From: Bacteroidales bacterium
Lineage (GTDB): Bacteria > Bacteroidota > Bacteroidia > Bacteroidales > UBA3663
Assembly (NCBI GenBank): GCA_017449065.1
Contig: JAFSKF010000005.1
Coordinates: forward strand, 1-57,350
DNA: 57,350 bases
Reading direction: 5' to 3'
Shown: piece by piece, positions 40,833 to 50,408 of the stretch
Layout of the letters: every line of letters starts with the position of its first letter
Numbering within the stretch: the first letter of the stretch is position 1
Translations under genes and position numbers: made by a program
Notes under the pieces: generated by a model
Told to the model about the DNA's origin: nothing
Databases searched by the model: none
The model's input: the letters and a program-made list of their open reading frames with translations, nothing else

Positions 40833-42772
40833 AAAAAATAATTGCAACGCTGTTTTTATTCGTATTGTTTTCGCTGTCGTTTGCCCAGATTGTCGATGCC
40901 GTCAGTTGGAACGTTTCCACGAAACAGGACGGCAATGTGCTGACCGTTACCTACGAGGCTCAGATATCCGACGGATTCCATATCTATGCGATGCAAGTGC
41001 CGGCAGACGGACCTCAACCTACCACTTTTGTTTATGAAGAAAAGGCAGGATTGCAACCCAAGGGTGAGCCCATTGAGCAGCAGGGCAAACTGATAAGACA
41101 CTACGATGCCGGATTCGATATGGAATTGTCATACTACGAAAAACAGGTCGCCTTTTCGCAGCAGTTCGACATTCAAACCGAAGACTGGAAACTGTCCGGC
41201 TATGTTCTTTATATGGCTTGTGACAACCAGATGTGCCTGCCTCCTACCCGTTATGAGTTTACACTGGGCAAGGCCGATGTTGCACCGGCAGCCGTATCTC
41301 CATCGGTTTCGTCGGAGAACAGTCACGGACAACTGTGGACACCTGTCATCAGCGAACTGAACGCCTACGGGAATAATGAAGGTGACCTGTCGGGCAAAAT
41401 CCATTCGTGGTGGTATATCTTTCTGGCCGGATTTATTGGCGGACTCATCGCGTTGGTCACACCTTGCGTCTGGCCAATGATTCCCATGACGGTCAGTTTT
41501 TTCTTGAAACGCACCAAAGACCGTAGCCAATCCATTCGCGATGCCTATATCTACGGCTTATCCATCGTTTTCATTTACGTCTTCCTGGGATTGGCTGTAA
41601 CGGTTCTTTTCGGAGCATCGGCACTGAACAGTTTGGCTACCAACGCCGTTTTCAATGTGCTCTTTTTCCTCCTGCTGGTGGTATTTGCAGTTTCGTTTAT
41701 GGGAGCCTTCGAACTGGCGCTGCCAGCCTCCTGGACCTCCAAACTCGATGCAAAGGCCGATGCTACTACAGGATTTGTCAGCATTTTCTTCATGGCCTTC
41801 ACATTGTGTCTGGTATCGTTCAGTTGTACAGGTCCCATTGTGGGCACCTTGCTGGTCGAAGCCGCCACATCGGGGTCGATGCTCTATCCTGCCATCGGGA
41901 TGTTAGGCTTCGCTTTGGCACTCAGTCTGCCGTTCACATTGTTTGCCTTGTTCCCTGAAATGCTGAAATCGATGCCCAAGTCAGGCGGCTGGATGAATCA
42001 GATCAAGGTGGTGTTGGGGTTCTGCGAACTCGCATTGTCGCTCAAGTTCCTGAGTGTAGCCGATCTGGCCTACGGCTGGGGATTGCTCGACCGGGAAACA
42101 TTCCTTTCTCTGTGGATTGTGATTTTCTTCCTGCTGGGGCTTTACCTGTTGGGCTTTATCCGATTGCCGCATGATGACGATCCGCAGCCGTCCGACCGGG
42201 TGAGCGTGCTGCGTCTGATGTTAGCCTTGGTTTCGCTCTCGTTTGCCATCTATATGGTGCCGGGCTTGTGGGGCGCTCCCTGCAAAGCGGTATCGGCATT
42301 TGCGCCTCCGATATCCACCCAGGACTTCCGCTTAGGCGAAGAAACCGTCACTACCTACCATGATTACGAAGAAGGAATGGCGGCTGCCCGTCGTGCAGGC
42401 AAGCCGGTATTGGTCGATTTTTCCGGTTACGGATGTGTGAACTGCCGCAAGATGGAAGCTGCCGTATGGACCGACAGCGAGGTGAAGAATATTATCGAGA
42501 ACGATTATGTCCTTATCGAACTCATGGTGGATGACAAGACCGCTTTGCCTGAAATCGAAGTAGTGGAAGAGAATGGCAAACCCGTGAAGCTTCGCACCAT
42601 TGGTGACAAATGGAGCTACTTGCAACGCTATAAGTTCGGCGCCAATGCGCAGCCTTTCTATGTGCTGCTCGACCACGATGGTCATCCCCTGAATTCGTCG
42701 TACAGCTACAACGAAGATATTCCGTCGTACGTGAATTTCTTAGAGACAGGCAAGAAGAATTTTGGAAAATAG
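40829..42772 (+). CDS. dsbD: DsbD-type thiol:disulfide interchange protein
   Basis: The 647-residue protein has a signal peptide and an N-terminal periplasmic DsbD domain (about 20-155) with the cysteines of MACDNQMCLPP near 130. A CcdA-like core of about eight membrane helices follows, with paired cysteines in TPCVWPMIPM and SCTGPIVGT. The C-terminal thioredoxin-like domain (about 505-645) carries CVNC in GYGCVNCRKME. It passes electrons from cytoplasmic thioredoxin to periplasmic thiol proteins. It is the second gene of the phoH operon, followed 19 bases later by the M16 peptidase. Confidence 0.92.
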   Translation: MKKIIATLFLFVLFSLSFAQIVDAVSWNVSTKQDGNVLTVTYEAQISDGFHIYAMQVPADGPQPTTFVYEEKAGLQPKGEPIEQQGKLIRHYDAGFDMELSYYEKQVAFSQQFDIQTEDWKLSGYVLYMACDNQMCLPPTRYEFTLGKADVAPAAVSPSVSSENSHGQLWTPVISELNAYGNNEGDLSGKIHSWWYIFLAGFIGGLIALVTPCVWPMIPMTVSFFLKRTKDRSQSIRDAYIYGLSIVFIYVFLGLAVTVLFGASALNSLATNAVFNVLFFLLLVVFAVSFMGAFELALPASWTSKLDAKADATTGFVSIFFMAFTLCLVSFSCTGPIVGTLLVEAATSGSMLYPAIGMLGFALALSLPFTLFALFPEMLKSMPKSGGWMNQIKVVLGFCELALSLKFLSVADLAYGWGLLDRETFLSLWIVIFFLLGLYLLGFIRLPHDDDPQPSDRVSVLRLMLALVSLSFAIYMVPGLWGAPCKAVSAFAPPISTQDFRLGEETVTTYHDYEEGMAAARRAGKPVLVDFSGYGCVNCRKMEAAVWTDSEVKNIIENDYVLIELMVDDKTALPEIEVVEENGKPVKLRTIGDKWSYLQRYKFGANAQPFYVLLDHDGHPLNSSYSYNEDIPSYVNFLETGKKNFGK

Positions 42773-42791
42773 TAACTAAAACATAAATTTC

Positions 42792-45614
42792 ATGAAGCGA
42801 ATCATTCTGTTTTTATCGGCTGCTCTGCTGATGACTGGTGTTTGGGCACAATCGGCCATGATGCAACCTCTGCCGATGAACCCGCAAGTCCGCTACGGAC
42901 ATCTGGATAATGGCCTGACCTATTACATCCAGCACAACGATCTGCCAGAGCATCATGCGGAGTTTTATATTGCACAACGTGTAGGATCGATTCTGGAAGA
43001 AGAGAGCCAGCGCGGATTGGCGCATTTCCTGGAACACATGGCGTTCAACGGCTCAAAGAACTTTCCCGGCAAAGGGATGCTCGATTATCTGCAGCGCAAT
43101 GGCGTGAAGTTCGGCACTAATGTGAATGCCTATACGTCCATCGACGAAACCGTATATAATATCTCAGATGTCCCCACCGACGAAACTCATCCCGGCATCA
43201 TCGACAGCTGCTTGCTCATTTTGCACGACTGGTCGGGCTGCCTTTTGCTCGAAGACAAGGAAATAGACGATGAGCGCGGCGTGATTCATGAGGAATGGCG
43301 CACCCGCAACAGTCCGATTCTCCGTATGTATGAAAACACCATTCTTCCCAAACTCCTGCCGGGCAACCGGTACGCCGAGCGTATGCCTATCGGCTTGATG
43401 AGTGTGGTGGATAGCTGTACCTACGAAGAACTGCGGAACTATTACCACAAATGGTATCGTCCGGATTTGCAGGCGTTGCTGATAGTGGGCGATGTAGATG
43501 TGGATGAAGTTGAACAGAAGATACGTACACTCTGGCAGGATATTCAGACACCAGCCAATGCTGCCGAGCGCTATTATGTGCAGGTGGAGGATAACAAGGA
43601 GCCACTGGTGGCCGTCGCCTCCGACCCTGAGATGTCGGGCAATCAGATTACCATCAGCTTCAAGCGTCCAAGCATGCCACAGCAATACCGCCTTTCGATG
43701 ATGGGATACATGAGCAGTATGGCAGAACATATTATTGCCAACTGTATCAATTTACGCATGCAGGAAATCGCTCTGAAAGCCGATGCTCCATTCCAGGGAG
43801 CCAGCGTCGGATTCGGCAAGTTCCTGGTGACCGATACGAAAGATGCCTTCTCAATCAACATCAACGTGAAACCCGGTCAATGGGACGGTGCTATTCATGC
43901 CGCTGTGGCTGTTGTGAAAAGTGTGCAGGAATATGGTCTGACCTATAGTGAAGTGGAGCGTGTGAAAGCCGAAATCAAATCGGGTTACGAGAATTCCTAC
44001 AACGAACGGGACAAGCAGAAGAACCGTCCGATTGTGAACGAAATGAAGCGTCACTTCCTTGACGACGAACCGATGCCAGGCATCGAGTACGAATGGCAGA
44101 TACTTCCGGAAGTGTTTGAAGCCCTTAACCTGCAAGCTTTGAACCACTTCTGCAAAGGCCTGATAACCGAACAGAATCTGGTGATCAGCATGATGGCCAC
44201 CCAGAAGGAAGACAATCCGCTCCCTACCGAAGCACAGTTGCTGACATCGTACCAAGAGGCTGCCGCACAATCGGTAGAAGCCTATCAGGACGAAGCCATA
44301 GCCGCACAGTTAGTGGACCGTCTGCCTAAACCCGGCAAGATCAAGAAGGTGAAGAAAGGCCCGTTCGGATCGACAGAATGGATACTTTCTAATGGCGTGC
44401 ACGTCGTATGGAAAGCTACCGACTTCAAGAAAGATCAGGTTTCGATGTATGCCTACTCGAAAGGAGGCACCCGTTTGTATGCCGACCAACCTACCGGTTT
44501 GCGCAACATTATCGGAACCGTTTACGATATGGGAGGCGTAGGCGAGTTTAGCCCGATTGCCTTGGGGAAGGCATTGTCCGGCAAACAGGTCGATGTTTCT
44601 TCGTCCGTCTCTCTTTCCAGCGAGTCGTTGCAAGGATCTTCGACGCCTAAAGATCTGCGCACGATGTTCGAGCTTACCTACCTTACCTTTACGGCTCCCC
44701 GACAGAATCCGGAAGTCTATGAAGCCTTCCGTTCCCGCTTTGAACAGGGGATGAAAAACCGGCAGGGAACTCCGCAGAAAACCATCTCTGACTCCACCAC
44801 GATGACATTCTACAAAGGACAACCGTTGCTTTATCCGATGCAGCTCTCCGACCTTCAGGATATGGATTACGACAAAGCGTTCCAGTTAGGCAAGAAGCGT
44901 TTTGCCAATGCTGCCGATTTCACTTTCTTCCTGATCGGCAACATCGACGAGGATTCGTTGCGCGTTTTCGCTACTCAGTATTTGGCCACATTGCCCGCCA
45001 GCAAGAAGGGCTTGGAGAAACGTCAGGCACCCATCACCATTACACCTGGAACACGTCAGAACCGTTTCGATGTCCCCATGGAACAGCCCAAGACTTCGGT
45101 CACCAACGTATTCCTGCTGCAGAACCAACCTTGGACCTTGAAAGACGATATTACGGCAGGAATGTTGGGTCAGATTCTAAATATTGTTTTCACCAATACG
45201 ATTCGCGAACAGGAGGGCGGCGTTTATTCACCTCATGCTACAGCCCGGTTCTCGCACGTCAGCCAAGTGCTTCAGTTGGAATATTCGTTCGATACAGGTG
45301 CTGAAAAGTGTGCTCATATCGAGGAAGTGGCTTACAAGGAGACCGAAAAACTGGCACAACCGGGCGGCGTTCCGGCCGATGCCTTCCAGAAAACCCACGA
45401 CTATCTGGCTAAAGTTTATCAGGAACGTCAGAAAGAGAACAGTTACTGGATGGGACAGATACAGACAGCTGTGCTCTATGGTATCGATAAGAACACAGAA
45501 TTCATGAAAGTCCTCGACAGCGTTACTCCTGCCGATGTGGAACAGATGCTGGCCCGTCTGTTGCAAAAAGGCGACCGCATACAATTTGTTTCGAATGGTG
45601 TGGAGAAGAAATAA
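42792..45614 (+). CDS. M16 family zinc metallopeptidase (insulinase/pitrilysin type)
   Basis: The 940-residue protein has a signal peptide (MKRIILFLSAALLMTGVWA) and the inverted zinc motif HFLEH at 78-82, with the third ligand in the EIDDERGVIHEEW region near 157-163. Two M16 halves are present: the first carries the catalytic site, the second begins near 515 (GSTEWILSNGVHVVWKATDF). It would degrade peptides in the periplasm or at the envelope, as PqqL-type peptidases do. It is the last gene of the phoH-dsbD-M16 transcript and ends at a clear hairpin. Confidence 0.93.
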   Translation: MKRIILFLSAALLMTGVWAQSAMMQPLPMNPQVRYGHLDNGLTYYIQHNDLPEHHAEFYIAQRVGSILEEESQRGLAHFLEHMAFNGSKNFPGKGMLDYLQRNGVKFGTNVNAYTSIDETVYNISDVPTDETHPGIIDSCLLILHDWSGCLLLEDKEIDDERGVIHEEWRTRNSPILRMYENTILPKLLPGNRYAERMPIGLMSVVDSCTYEELRNYYHKWYRPDLQALLIVGDVDVDEVEQKIRTLWQDIQTPANAAERYYVQVEDNKEPLVAVASDPEMSGNQITISFKRPSMPQQYRLSMMGYMSSMAEHIIANCINLRMQEIALKADAPFQGASVGFGKFLVTDTKDAFSININVKPGQWDGAIHAAVAVVKSVQEYGLTYSEVERVKAEIKSGYENSYNERDKQKNRPIVNEMKRHFLDDEPMPGIEYEWQILPEVFEALNLQALNHFCKGLITEQNLVISMMATQKEDNPLPTEAQLLTSYQEAAAQSVEAYQDEAIAAQLVDRLPKPGKIKKVKKGPFGSTEWILSNGVHVVWKATDFKKDQVSMYAYSKGGTRLYADQPTGLRNIIGTVYDMGGVGEFSPIALGKALSGKQVDVSSSVSLSSESLQGSSTPKDLRTMFELTYLTFTAPRQNPEVYEAFRSRFEQGMKNRQGTPQKTISDSTTMTFYKGQPLLYPMQLSDLQDMDYDKAFQLGKKRFANAADFTFFLIGNIDEDSLRVFATQYLATLPASKKGLEKRQAPITITPGTRQNRFDVPMEQPKTSVTNVFLLQNQPWTLKDDITAGMLGQILNIVFTNTIREQEGGVYSPHATARFSHVSQVLQLEYSFDTGAEKCAHIEEVAYKETEKLAQPGGVPADAFQKTHDYLAKVYQERQKENSYWMGQIQTAVLYGIDKNTEFMKVLDSVTPADVEQMLARLLQKGDRIQFVSNGVEKK

Positions 45615-45639
45615 CCTCCTACACATTATTATATTATAT

Positions 45640-45673
45640 ATGGCAGTTTCGGCTTTTCAGTCGGAACTGCCAT
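45640..45673 (+). terminator. Hairpin terminator of the phoH-dsbD-M16 operon
   Basis: ATGGCAGTT (45640-45648) pairs with AACTGCCAT (45665-45673). Inner bases TCGGC/GTCGG extend the stem with two wobble pairs to about 14 bp around a TTTTCA loop. T-rich sequence follows within 30 bases. Confidence 0.75.
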
Positions 45674-45715
45674 TGGTTTGAGGGGGTTATTTTATTCTTT
45701 TTAGGGGTGAAATTC

Positions 45716-45748
45716 GTTCAAAGTGGCATTTGCCCGATTATTTTGAAC
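45716..45748. promoter_or_regulatory. Inverted repeat upstream of the PL1 promoter
   Basis: GTTCAAA (45716-45722) and TTTGAAC (45742-45748) form a perfect 7-bp inverted repeat with a 19-base spacer, ending 31 bases before the -7 box. This is a plausible site for a pectin-responsive regulator and differs from the xylan-locus motif. Confidence 0.4.
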
Positions 45749-45779
45749 AAAATTATTATGCTTTTTCTGTAAGAAACCG

Positions 45780-45787
45780 TATCTTTG
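45780..45787 (+). promoter_or_regulatory. -7 box of the PL1 gene promoter
   Basis: TATCTTTG followed by CACC matches the consensus, 29 bases before the ATG at 45817. No clean -33 TTTG is seen, consistent with regulated expression. Confidence 0.7.
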
Positions 45788-45816
45788 CACCATAAAAACT
45801 AACAAATAACAACCCG

Positions 45817-48543
45817 ATGAAAAAACTTTTACTATTTGCCCTTTGTTTAGGTCCTGTGTCTGTACTTCCGGCACAGAATATCGACTTCGACCTGCCTGGA
45901 AAGACCACTCCTGGGAAAGACACCGAAATTAACTACATTTCGTGGGCTGTGCCTCGCGCAACAAGCGACACCAAGACCTTCGAGAACGGTGTAACCATCA
46001 CCATTAGTGCCGGTGGAGCGGCATCGGCTGTCGGTAGCAACTGGAACAAGACCGACGTAGAGACCAATGGCTTACGTGTCATTGCCGACGAAGTTCTTGC
46101 CACCAATTTGGAAGACGGCAATCTGACCTACATTACAGATGCCAGCACCTCGCTCATCCTAACCGTCACAGGCCTAAGCGCCGGACAACATAGCCTAAAA
46201 GCCTATCACAACAACTCGGATGCCAACCAGACACAGCCAGACATTGAAGTCAAGGTTGACGGTAACGTTGTGGCTTCGGGAATAAAGTTCTCCTCTGCCG
46301 CCAAGAGCACCATCGAGGCAGGCAGTTCGTTTATCACGTTCAACGCCACAGAAGGACAACCGGTCGTGATTACTTACTCCACCGTTCTTGAAGCAGGAAA
46401 GACTTACACCAATACTCGTGCGATGCTGAACGGATTGGAGTTTGACGTTGCTGCGATGGTGGCTACCGATCCCATTCCAGAGAACCACGATTTTCATGCA
46501 GGAAGTGAGGATGGAACCATCAGTTTCTCATGGGTTGCAGCACCTGATGCCGTCAGCCACAAACTGGTGCTGGGTACCGATTCTTTGAAAGTCGCCAATG
46601 CCACTACCTACGAATATCAGGGGAACGATACTTCCTACGTTAAGAGCGGATTGTCATCGAAAATCCAGTATTGGTGGCGCGTCGATGAAGTTGACAGCGA
46701 AGGTAACGTGCATCAAGGCAAAACCTGGACCTGCCAGCCTTGCCACTTGGCATTCCCGGAGGCAGAAGGTTACGGACGCTATGCGCGTGGCGGACGTGGA
46801 GGCATTGTTTATCACGTTACGAATCTGAGCGGCGACAAGGACGTGGAAGGGTCGCTGCTCTACGGATTGGTGAACATCGATGAGCCTCGCTACATCGTGT
46901 TCGACGTGAGCGGTATTATCGAACTGGATTTCAGCTCCAATTTCGTGAAGCCATACGCCTATATTGCCGGACAGACGGCTCCAGGAAAGGGCATCTGTAT
47001 CAAAGCATCGAACATCAACATCGGCTCAGACATCATCTGCCGCCATGTCCGCTTCAAACGCGGATTGGGCGTGTATGGCGAAAATACCGGCAACGCTATG
47101 GGCATGAGCGGTGCCAATCACTCCATTGTCGATCATTGTACTGCCGCTTGGGGAACCGACGAGACAGTCAGCGGTCGCGGGGCGCTCAATATTTCTTTCC
47201 AGTATTCCGGCATTTTCGAGGCGCTCGGCATAGCCGGTCACAAGAATTATGCTGACGGAACAAATCATGGCTATGCAGCTACCATTGACGGACGAATCGG
47301 TTCATGGCACCACAACCTGCTGCTGAACTGCGAAGGCCGAAACTGGAGTATGGGTGGAGGCATGGATGGACAGAACCGTCCGATTGGCGGCCTTGATTTG
47401 TTTAATAATGTATGCTACAACTGGTACGGACGAACCACCGACGGCAATTGCCACGCGGTCAATTTCGTGAATAACTACTACAAAATGGGTACAGACACCA
47501 AGAAGACCATCCTCTTTACGCAGGACTTCGAAGGTGCCATCAATCCGGAAGGTACGAACCAGGCTTTCGTAGCCGGCAATATTCGCGAAAACAAAAACCA
47601 TACACTCACGATTCAGCAATCTCCTTTGGACAAGAAAAATGACATCTTCAATGCAGTAGCCAGCAAAGACGGTGCTATCCCAACCACCTACGATTATCAG
47701 GTTAGCGAGCCTCTCTTCCCAAGCTATGCCGACATCCATACGGCACAGGATGCCATGAAGATTGTCACCAGCTATGCCGGTGCAACGATGCCAATGCGCG
47801 ATGAGCAGCATCTGCGTGTAGTGAAGGAAACGATCGACGGCACTTGGACATATAAGGGTTCAAAGTCAGGCATCAAGGGAGAAATCGACAACGAGGCAGA
47901 TCTTACCGGCGTTGACAACCAGGGCTGGGAAATTTGGCCCGAGCAAGCACGTGAAGCCGATTTCGATACAGATGGCGACGGTATGCCTGACTGGTGGGAG
48001 GAAGCCGTAAACAGCGATCCGAAAACTGCCAATCAGAACGATGACCCCGATGACGACGGCTGGACACTCTTGGAAGACTATCTGGACTTTATGGCACATC
48101 CGTATCTGACGATTGCTCCTAACGGCAGCGGCACGCTCGACCTCAAAGAATATTTCGCAGGTTTCTTCGGACAAAACGGAAAGAGTGTGACTCCAGTATT
48201 CTCTTTGGATGAAAAGACAGCAGAAGGCCTGCACACCGAAAGCATCGAGGGTACTACCCTTACAGTTCGTGCCGCACAATCTAACACGAAAGGCGTCGGT
48301 TCGTTCTACGTATGTGTCAACGATGGCGAAACGACCTGGAAACAACGTTTCGGCGTTGCCATTACAGGCACTCCGTCAGCCATACATAACGTTTGGAGTG
48401 AAGACGAGCTTGAGGTTGCTAAGCGTGAGTTCTTCACCCTCGACGGCAAACCGGTTCGCACTTTACAGTCAGGCGAAATCTATCTGATGCGCATTACCGA
48501 AAAGACTGGCAAACAGCAAACCGTCAAAGTTTGGGCAAATTAA
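45817..48543 (+). CDS. Secreted PL1-type pectate lyase with fibronectin-like and calcium-binding modules
   Basis: The 908-residue protein has a signal peptide (to about residue 19) and an N-terminal beta-sandwich (about 20-210). A fibronectin-III-like domain (about 220-305) precedes the right-handed beta-helix (about 310-665). The helix shows FPEAEGYGRYARGGRGG, GQTAPGKGICIKA and NHSIVDHCTAAWGTDE, typical of Bacteroidetes PL1 lyases. A DTDGDGMPDWWEE / DDPDDDGWTLLEDY calcium-binding stretch follows near 712-750, then a C-terminal tail (FFTLDGKPVR, then GEIYLMRI). It would cleave polygalacturonate by beta-elimination at the surface. It is a single-gene transcript, not part of a SusCD locus here. 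Confidence 0.88.
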   Translation: MKKLLLFALCLGPVSVLPAQNIDFDLPGKTTPGKDTEINYISWAVPRATSDTKTFENGVTITISAGGAASAVGSNWNKTDVETNGLRVIADEVLATNLEDGNLTYITDASTSLILTVTGLSAGQHSLKAYHNNSDANQTQPDIEVKVDGNVVASGIKFSSAAKSTIEAGSSFITFNATEGQPVVITYSTVLEAGKTYTNTRAMLNGLEFDVAAMVATDPIPENHDFHAGSEDGTISFSWVAAPDAVSHKLVLGTDSLKVANATTYEYQGNDTSYVKSGLSSKIQYWWRVDEVDSEGNVHQGKTWTCQPCHLAFPEAEGYGRYARGGRGGIVYHVTNLSGDKDVEGSLLYGLVNIDEPRYIVFDVSGIIELDFSSNFVKPYAYIAGQTAPGKGICIKASNINIGSDIICRHVRFKRGLGVYGENTGNAMGMSGANHSIVDHCTAAWGTDETVSGRGALNISFQYSGIFEALGIAGHKNYADGTNHGYAATIDGRIGSWHHNLLLNCEGRNWSMGGGMDGQNRPIGGLDLFNNVCYNWYGRTTDGNCHAVNFVNNYYKMGTDTKKTILFTQDFEGAINPEGTNQAFVAGNIRENKNHTLTIQQSPLDKKNDIFNAVASKDGAIPTTYDYQVSEPLFPSYADIHTAQDAMKIVTSYAGATMPMRDEQHLRVVKETIDGTWTYKGSKSGIKGEIDNEADLTGVDNQGWEIWPEQAREADFDTDGDGMPDWWEEAVNSDPKTANQNDDPDDDGWTLLEDYLDFMAHPYLTIAPNGSGTLDLKEYFAGFFGQNGKSVTPVFSLDEKTAEGLHTESIEGTTLTVRAAQSNTKGVGSFYVCVNDGETTWKQRFGVAITGTPSAIHNVWSEDELEVAKREFFTLDGKPVRTLQSGEIYLMRITEKTGKQQTVKVWAN

Positions 48544-48643
48544 GAAGGCACACCCTTCCGATACGGAATGCTATTCATAACACACATTTTGAGTTAAAAT
48601 AGCAGAAATAATCGGAGAAAAGCAAAAAAATGCCCCGAAAAAC

Positions 48644-48674
48644 TTGTTCATAACTTGGAAAGTTACTAACTTTG
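48644..48674 (+). promoter_or_regulatory. Promoter of rplS
   Basis: TAACTTTG at 48667-48674 has a TTG at 48644-48646, 20 bases upstream. It yields a leader of about 90 nt before the rplS start, long for this organism. Confidence 0.7.
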
Positions 48675-48681
48675 CACCCGC

Positions 48682-48728
48682 TTTTCGAAGCCTATGGCAA
48701 GGAACGCTACTTGTGGATGCTTCGAAAA
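48682..48728 (+). ncRNA. Structured 5' leader of rplS (candidate L19 autoregulatory element)
   Basis: Right at the predicted transcript start, TTTTCGAAGC (48682-48691) pairs perfectly with GCTTCGAAAA (48719-48728). Inside it a smaller CAAG/CTTG stem (48698-48701 with 48710-48713) closes an 8-base loop, with internal loops on each side. Ribosomal-protein leaders of this form, including L19 leaders in Bacteroidetes, are known from comparative studies as I recall. Assignment here rests on position and pairing alone. Confidence 0.45.
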
Positions 48729-48772
48729 CATGATACATTATTAATATTAACAACATTAAAACAGTCACACAA

Positions 48773-49141
48773 ATGGCAGATTTGATGAAGATCGCTGAAG
48801 AGGCATTTGCTACCGGCAAAGAACTCCCAGCATTCAACAGCGGCGATACCGTAACTGTTTCCTACAAGATCAAGGAAGGAAACAAGGAGCGTATCCAGCA
48901 GTACCGAGGCGTAGTTATCCGTATTTCGGGTCATGGTACAAAAAAGCGTTTTACCGTACGTAAGATTTCTGACGGCGTAGGTGTAGAGCGTATTTTCCCA
49001 ATGGAATCACCTTTCATTGAGAGTGTAGTAGTTAACAAGGAGGGTCGCGTTCGTCGCGCTCGTTTGTATTACCTCCGCAACCTCACTGGCAAAGCTGCCC
49101 GTATCCGCGAAAAGCAGCGCGTTGCCCCTAAGGCTCAGTAA
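48773..49141 (+). CDS. rplS: 50S ribosomal protein L19
   Basis: The 122-residue protein is L19 throughout, with FNSGDTVTVSYKIKEGNKER near 22 and RVRRARLYYLRNLTGKAARI near 95. It sits at the 30S-50S interface. The ATG at 48773 is used; a second ATG four codons in is possible. It is the first gene of a rightward housekeeping series and its stop codon is 2 bases from the next start. Confidence 0.97.
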   Translation: MADLMKIAEEAFATGKELPAFNSGDTVTVSYKIKEGNKERIQQYRGVVIRISGHGTKKRFTVRKISDGVGVERIFPMESPFIESVVVNKEGRVRRARLYYLRNLTGKAARIREKQRVAPKAQ

Positions 49142-49143
49142 TT

Positions 49144-50370
49144 TTGACTACAAGCAAACAAAAACCTTTGGCAGCACTTCCCTTTTGGCGACGTGCTGCC
49201 AAAATAGTCTATCGGGCTTTTTACTGGACTTTCACCAGTTTTGCATTTGCCCTGACATTGTTGGTTGCTCTTTTGCTGTCGGCTTCTTCCTACAGCGATC
49301 TGATCAGCCCGACGGTGTGGATTGTTATGTCCTACCTCGGACTTATTTTCCCAGTATTGCTCATTATCGCCATCCTCTGGTGGCTTTTGCTGTTAGTCAC
49401 CCGCCGATGGAAGATTTCGCTGATTCTTGTTGCCACTTTTCTGATATGCGGTCCTCGCATTTGGCGGTACTGCCCGTTACACTTCGCCCCGCAGGAACCC
49501 GTCACCAGTATCACTAAGAAAAACGGAAAAACAGAAAAGATTCCTGTTGACATCTTCAAGGTAATGACGTTCAACACCCGAAGTTTGGGCGATGCACACG
49601 TCAAAGACATCAAGGAAGATCTGCCCGTCATGAATCTGGTGCGCGATTGCGGCGCCGACGTCGTACTGCTTCAGGAATATTCGTTCTCGACCACAACCGG
49701 ACACACTCAGGAACAGCTTCATAACAGCGTGAAGGATATCTATCCCTATCATCATCTACTGCTCAACTACGGTCGCAAAGACCTGTCGATTGCTATCTAT
49801 AGCAAATGGCCGATTCTAAAGGAAGAAAAGATTGACAGCGCCGAGAAAAAATATACTTGGACCAACTATTACGAGTTGAACGTGCGCGGACGCCGCATTG
49901 CTGTCGTTAACTGCCACTTGGCACACAATGCCATTTCGAGGTCGAACCGCAAACTGTATCGCGAACAAATGGCGCACTTCGAATCGGACAGTTTGAGGCA
50001 GATGGAAGAAGGCTTGCGCGAAATCGGTCCTTCCTTCCGTGCCCGTGCCGAACAGACCGGCATCATCAACCGTTATCTGCACGAAAGGGAAAATGCCAAG
50101 AACCTGCCGCTCCTGATATGTGGCGACATGAACGATACCCCCACCTCTTTCACCTACCGTTCGATGCGCGGCAACTTGGGCGATGCGTGGGAAGATGCCG
50201 GTTTAGGTCCCGGTATCTCATTCAAAGATGCTCCGTTCTGGTTCCGTATTGACCACGTATTCCATTCCGAACACTTCCGTACGCTGGATGCGAAAGTAGT
50301 GAAAACGGAAACCAAATCTGACCACTACCCGATTCTGGTCACTTTCCAGCTGCTGCCCGAAAAGAAATAA
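49144..50370 (+). CDS. Membrane-anchored endonuclease/exonuclease/phosphatase family protein
   Basis: The 408-residue protein has three hydrophobic segments (about 28-50, 60-85, 90-108). An EEP domain (about 125-405) follows, with KVMTFNTRS, DVVLLQEYS, LLICGDMNDTP and the closing SDHYPILVTF, the metal and phosphate site. The substrate (nucleic acid, phospholipid head group or other phosphodiester) cannot be told from sequence. The only start giving the first membrane segment is a TTG at 49144, 2 bases after the rplS stop, pointing to translational coupling. Confidence 0.85.
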   Translation: MTTSKQKPLAALPFWRRAAKIVYRAFYWTFTSFAFALTLLVALLLSASSYSDLISPTVWIVMSYLGLIFPVLLIIAILWWLLLLVTRRWKISLILVATFLICGPRIWRYCPLHFAPQEPVTSITKKNGKTEKIPVDIFKVMTFNTRSLGDAHVKDIKEDLPVMNLVRDCGADVVLLQEYSFSTTTGHTQEQLHNSVKDIYPYHHLLLNYGRKDLSIAIYSKWPILKEEKIDSAEKKYTWTNYYELNVRGRRIAVVNCHLAHNAISRSNRKLYREQMAHFESDSLRQMEEGLREIGPSFRARAEQTGIINRYLHERENAKNLPLLICGDMNDTPTSFTYRSMRGNLGDAWEDAGLGPGISFKDAPFWFRIDHVFHSEHFRTLDAKVVKTETKSDHYPILVTFQLLPEKK

Positions 50371-50408
50371 GCACCCTATCGGCAATCACCCCATAAAACC
50401 TCCTTACC

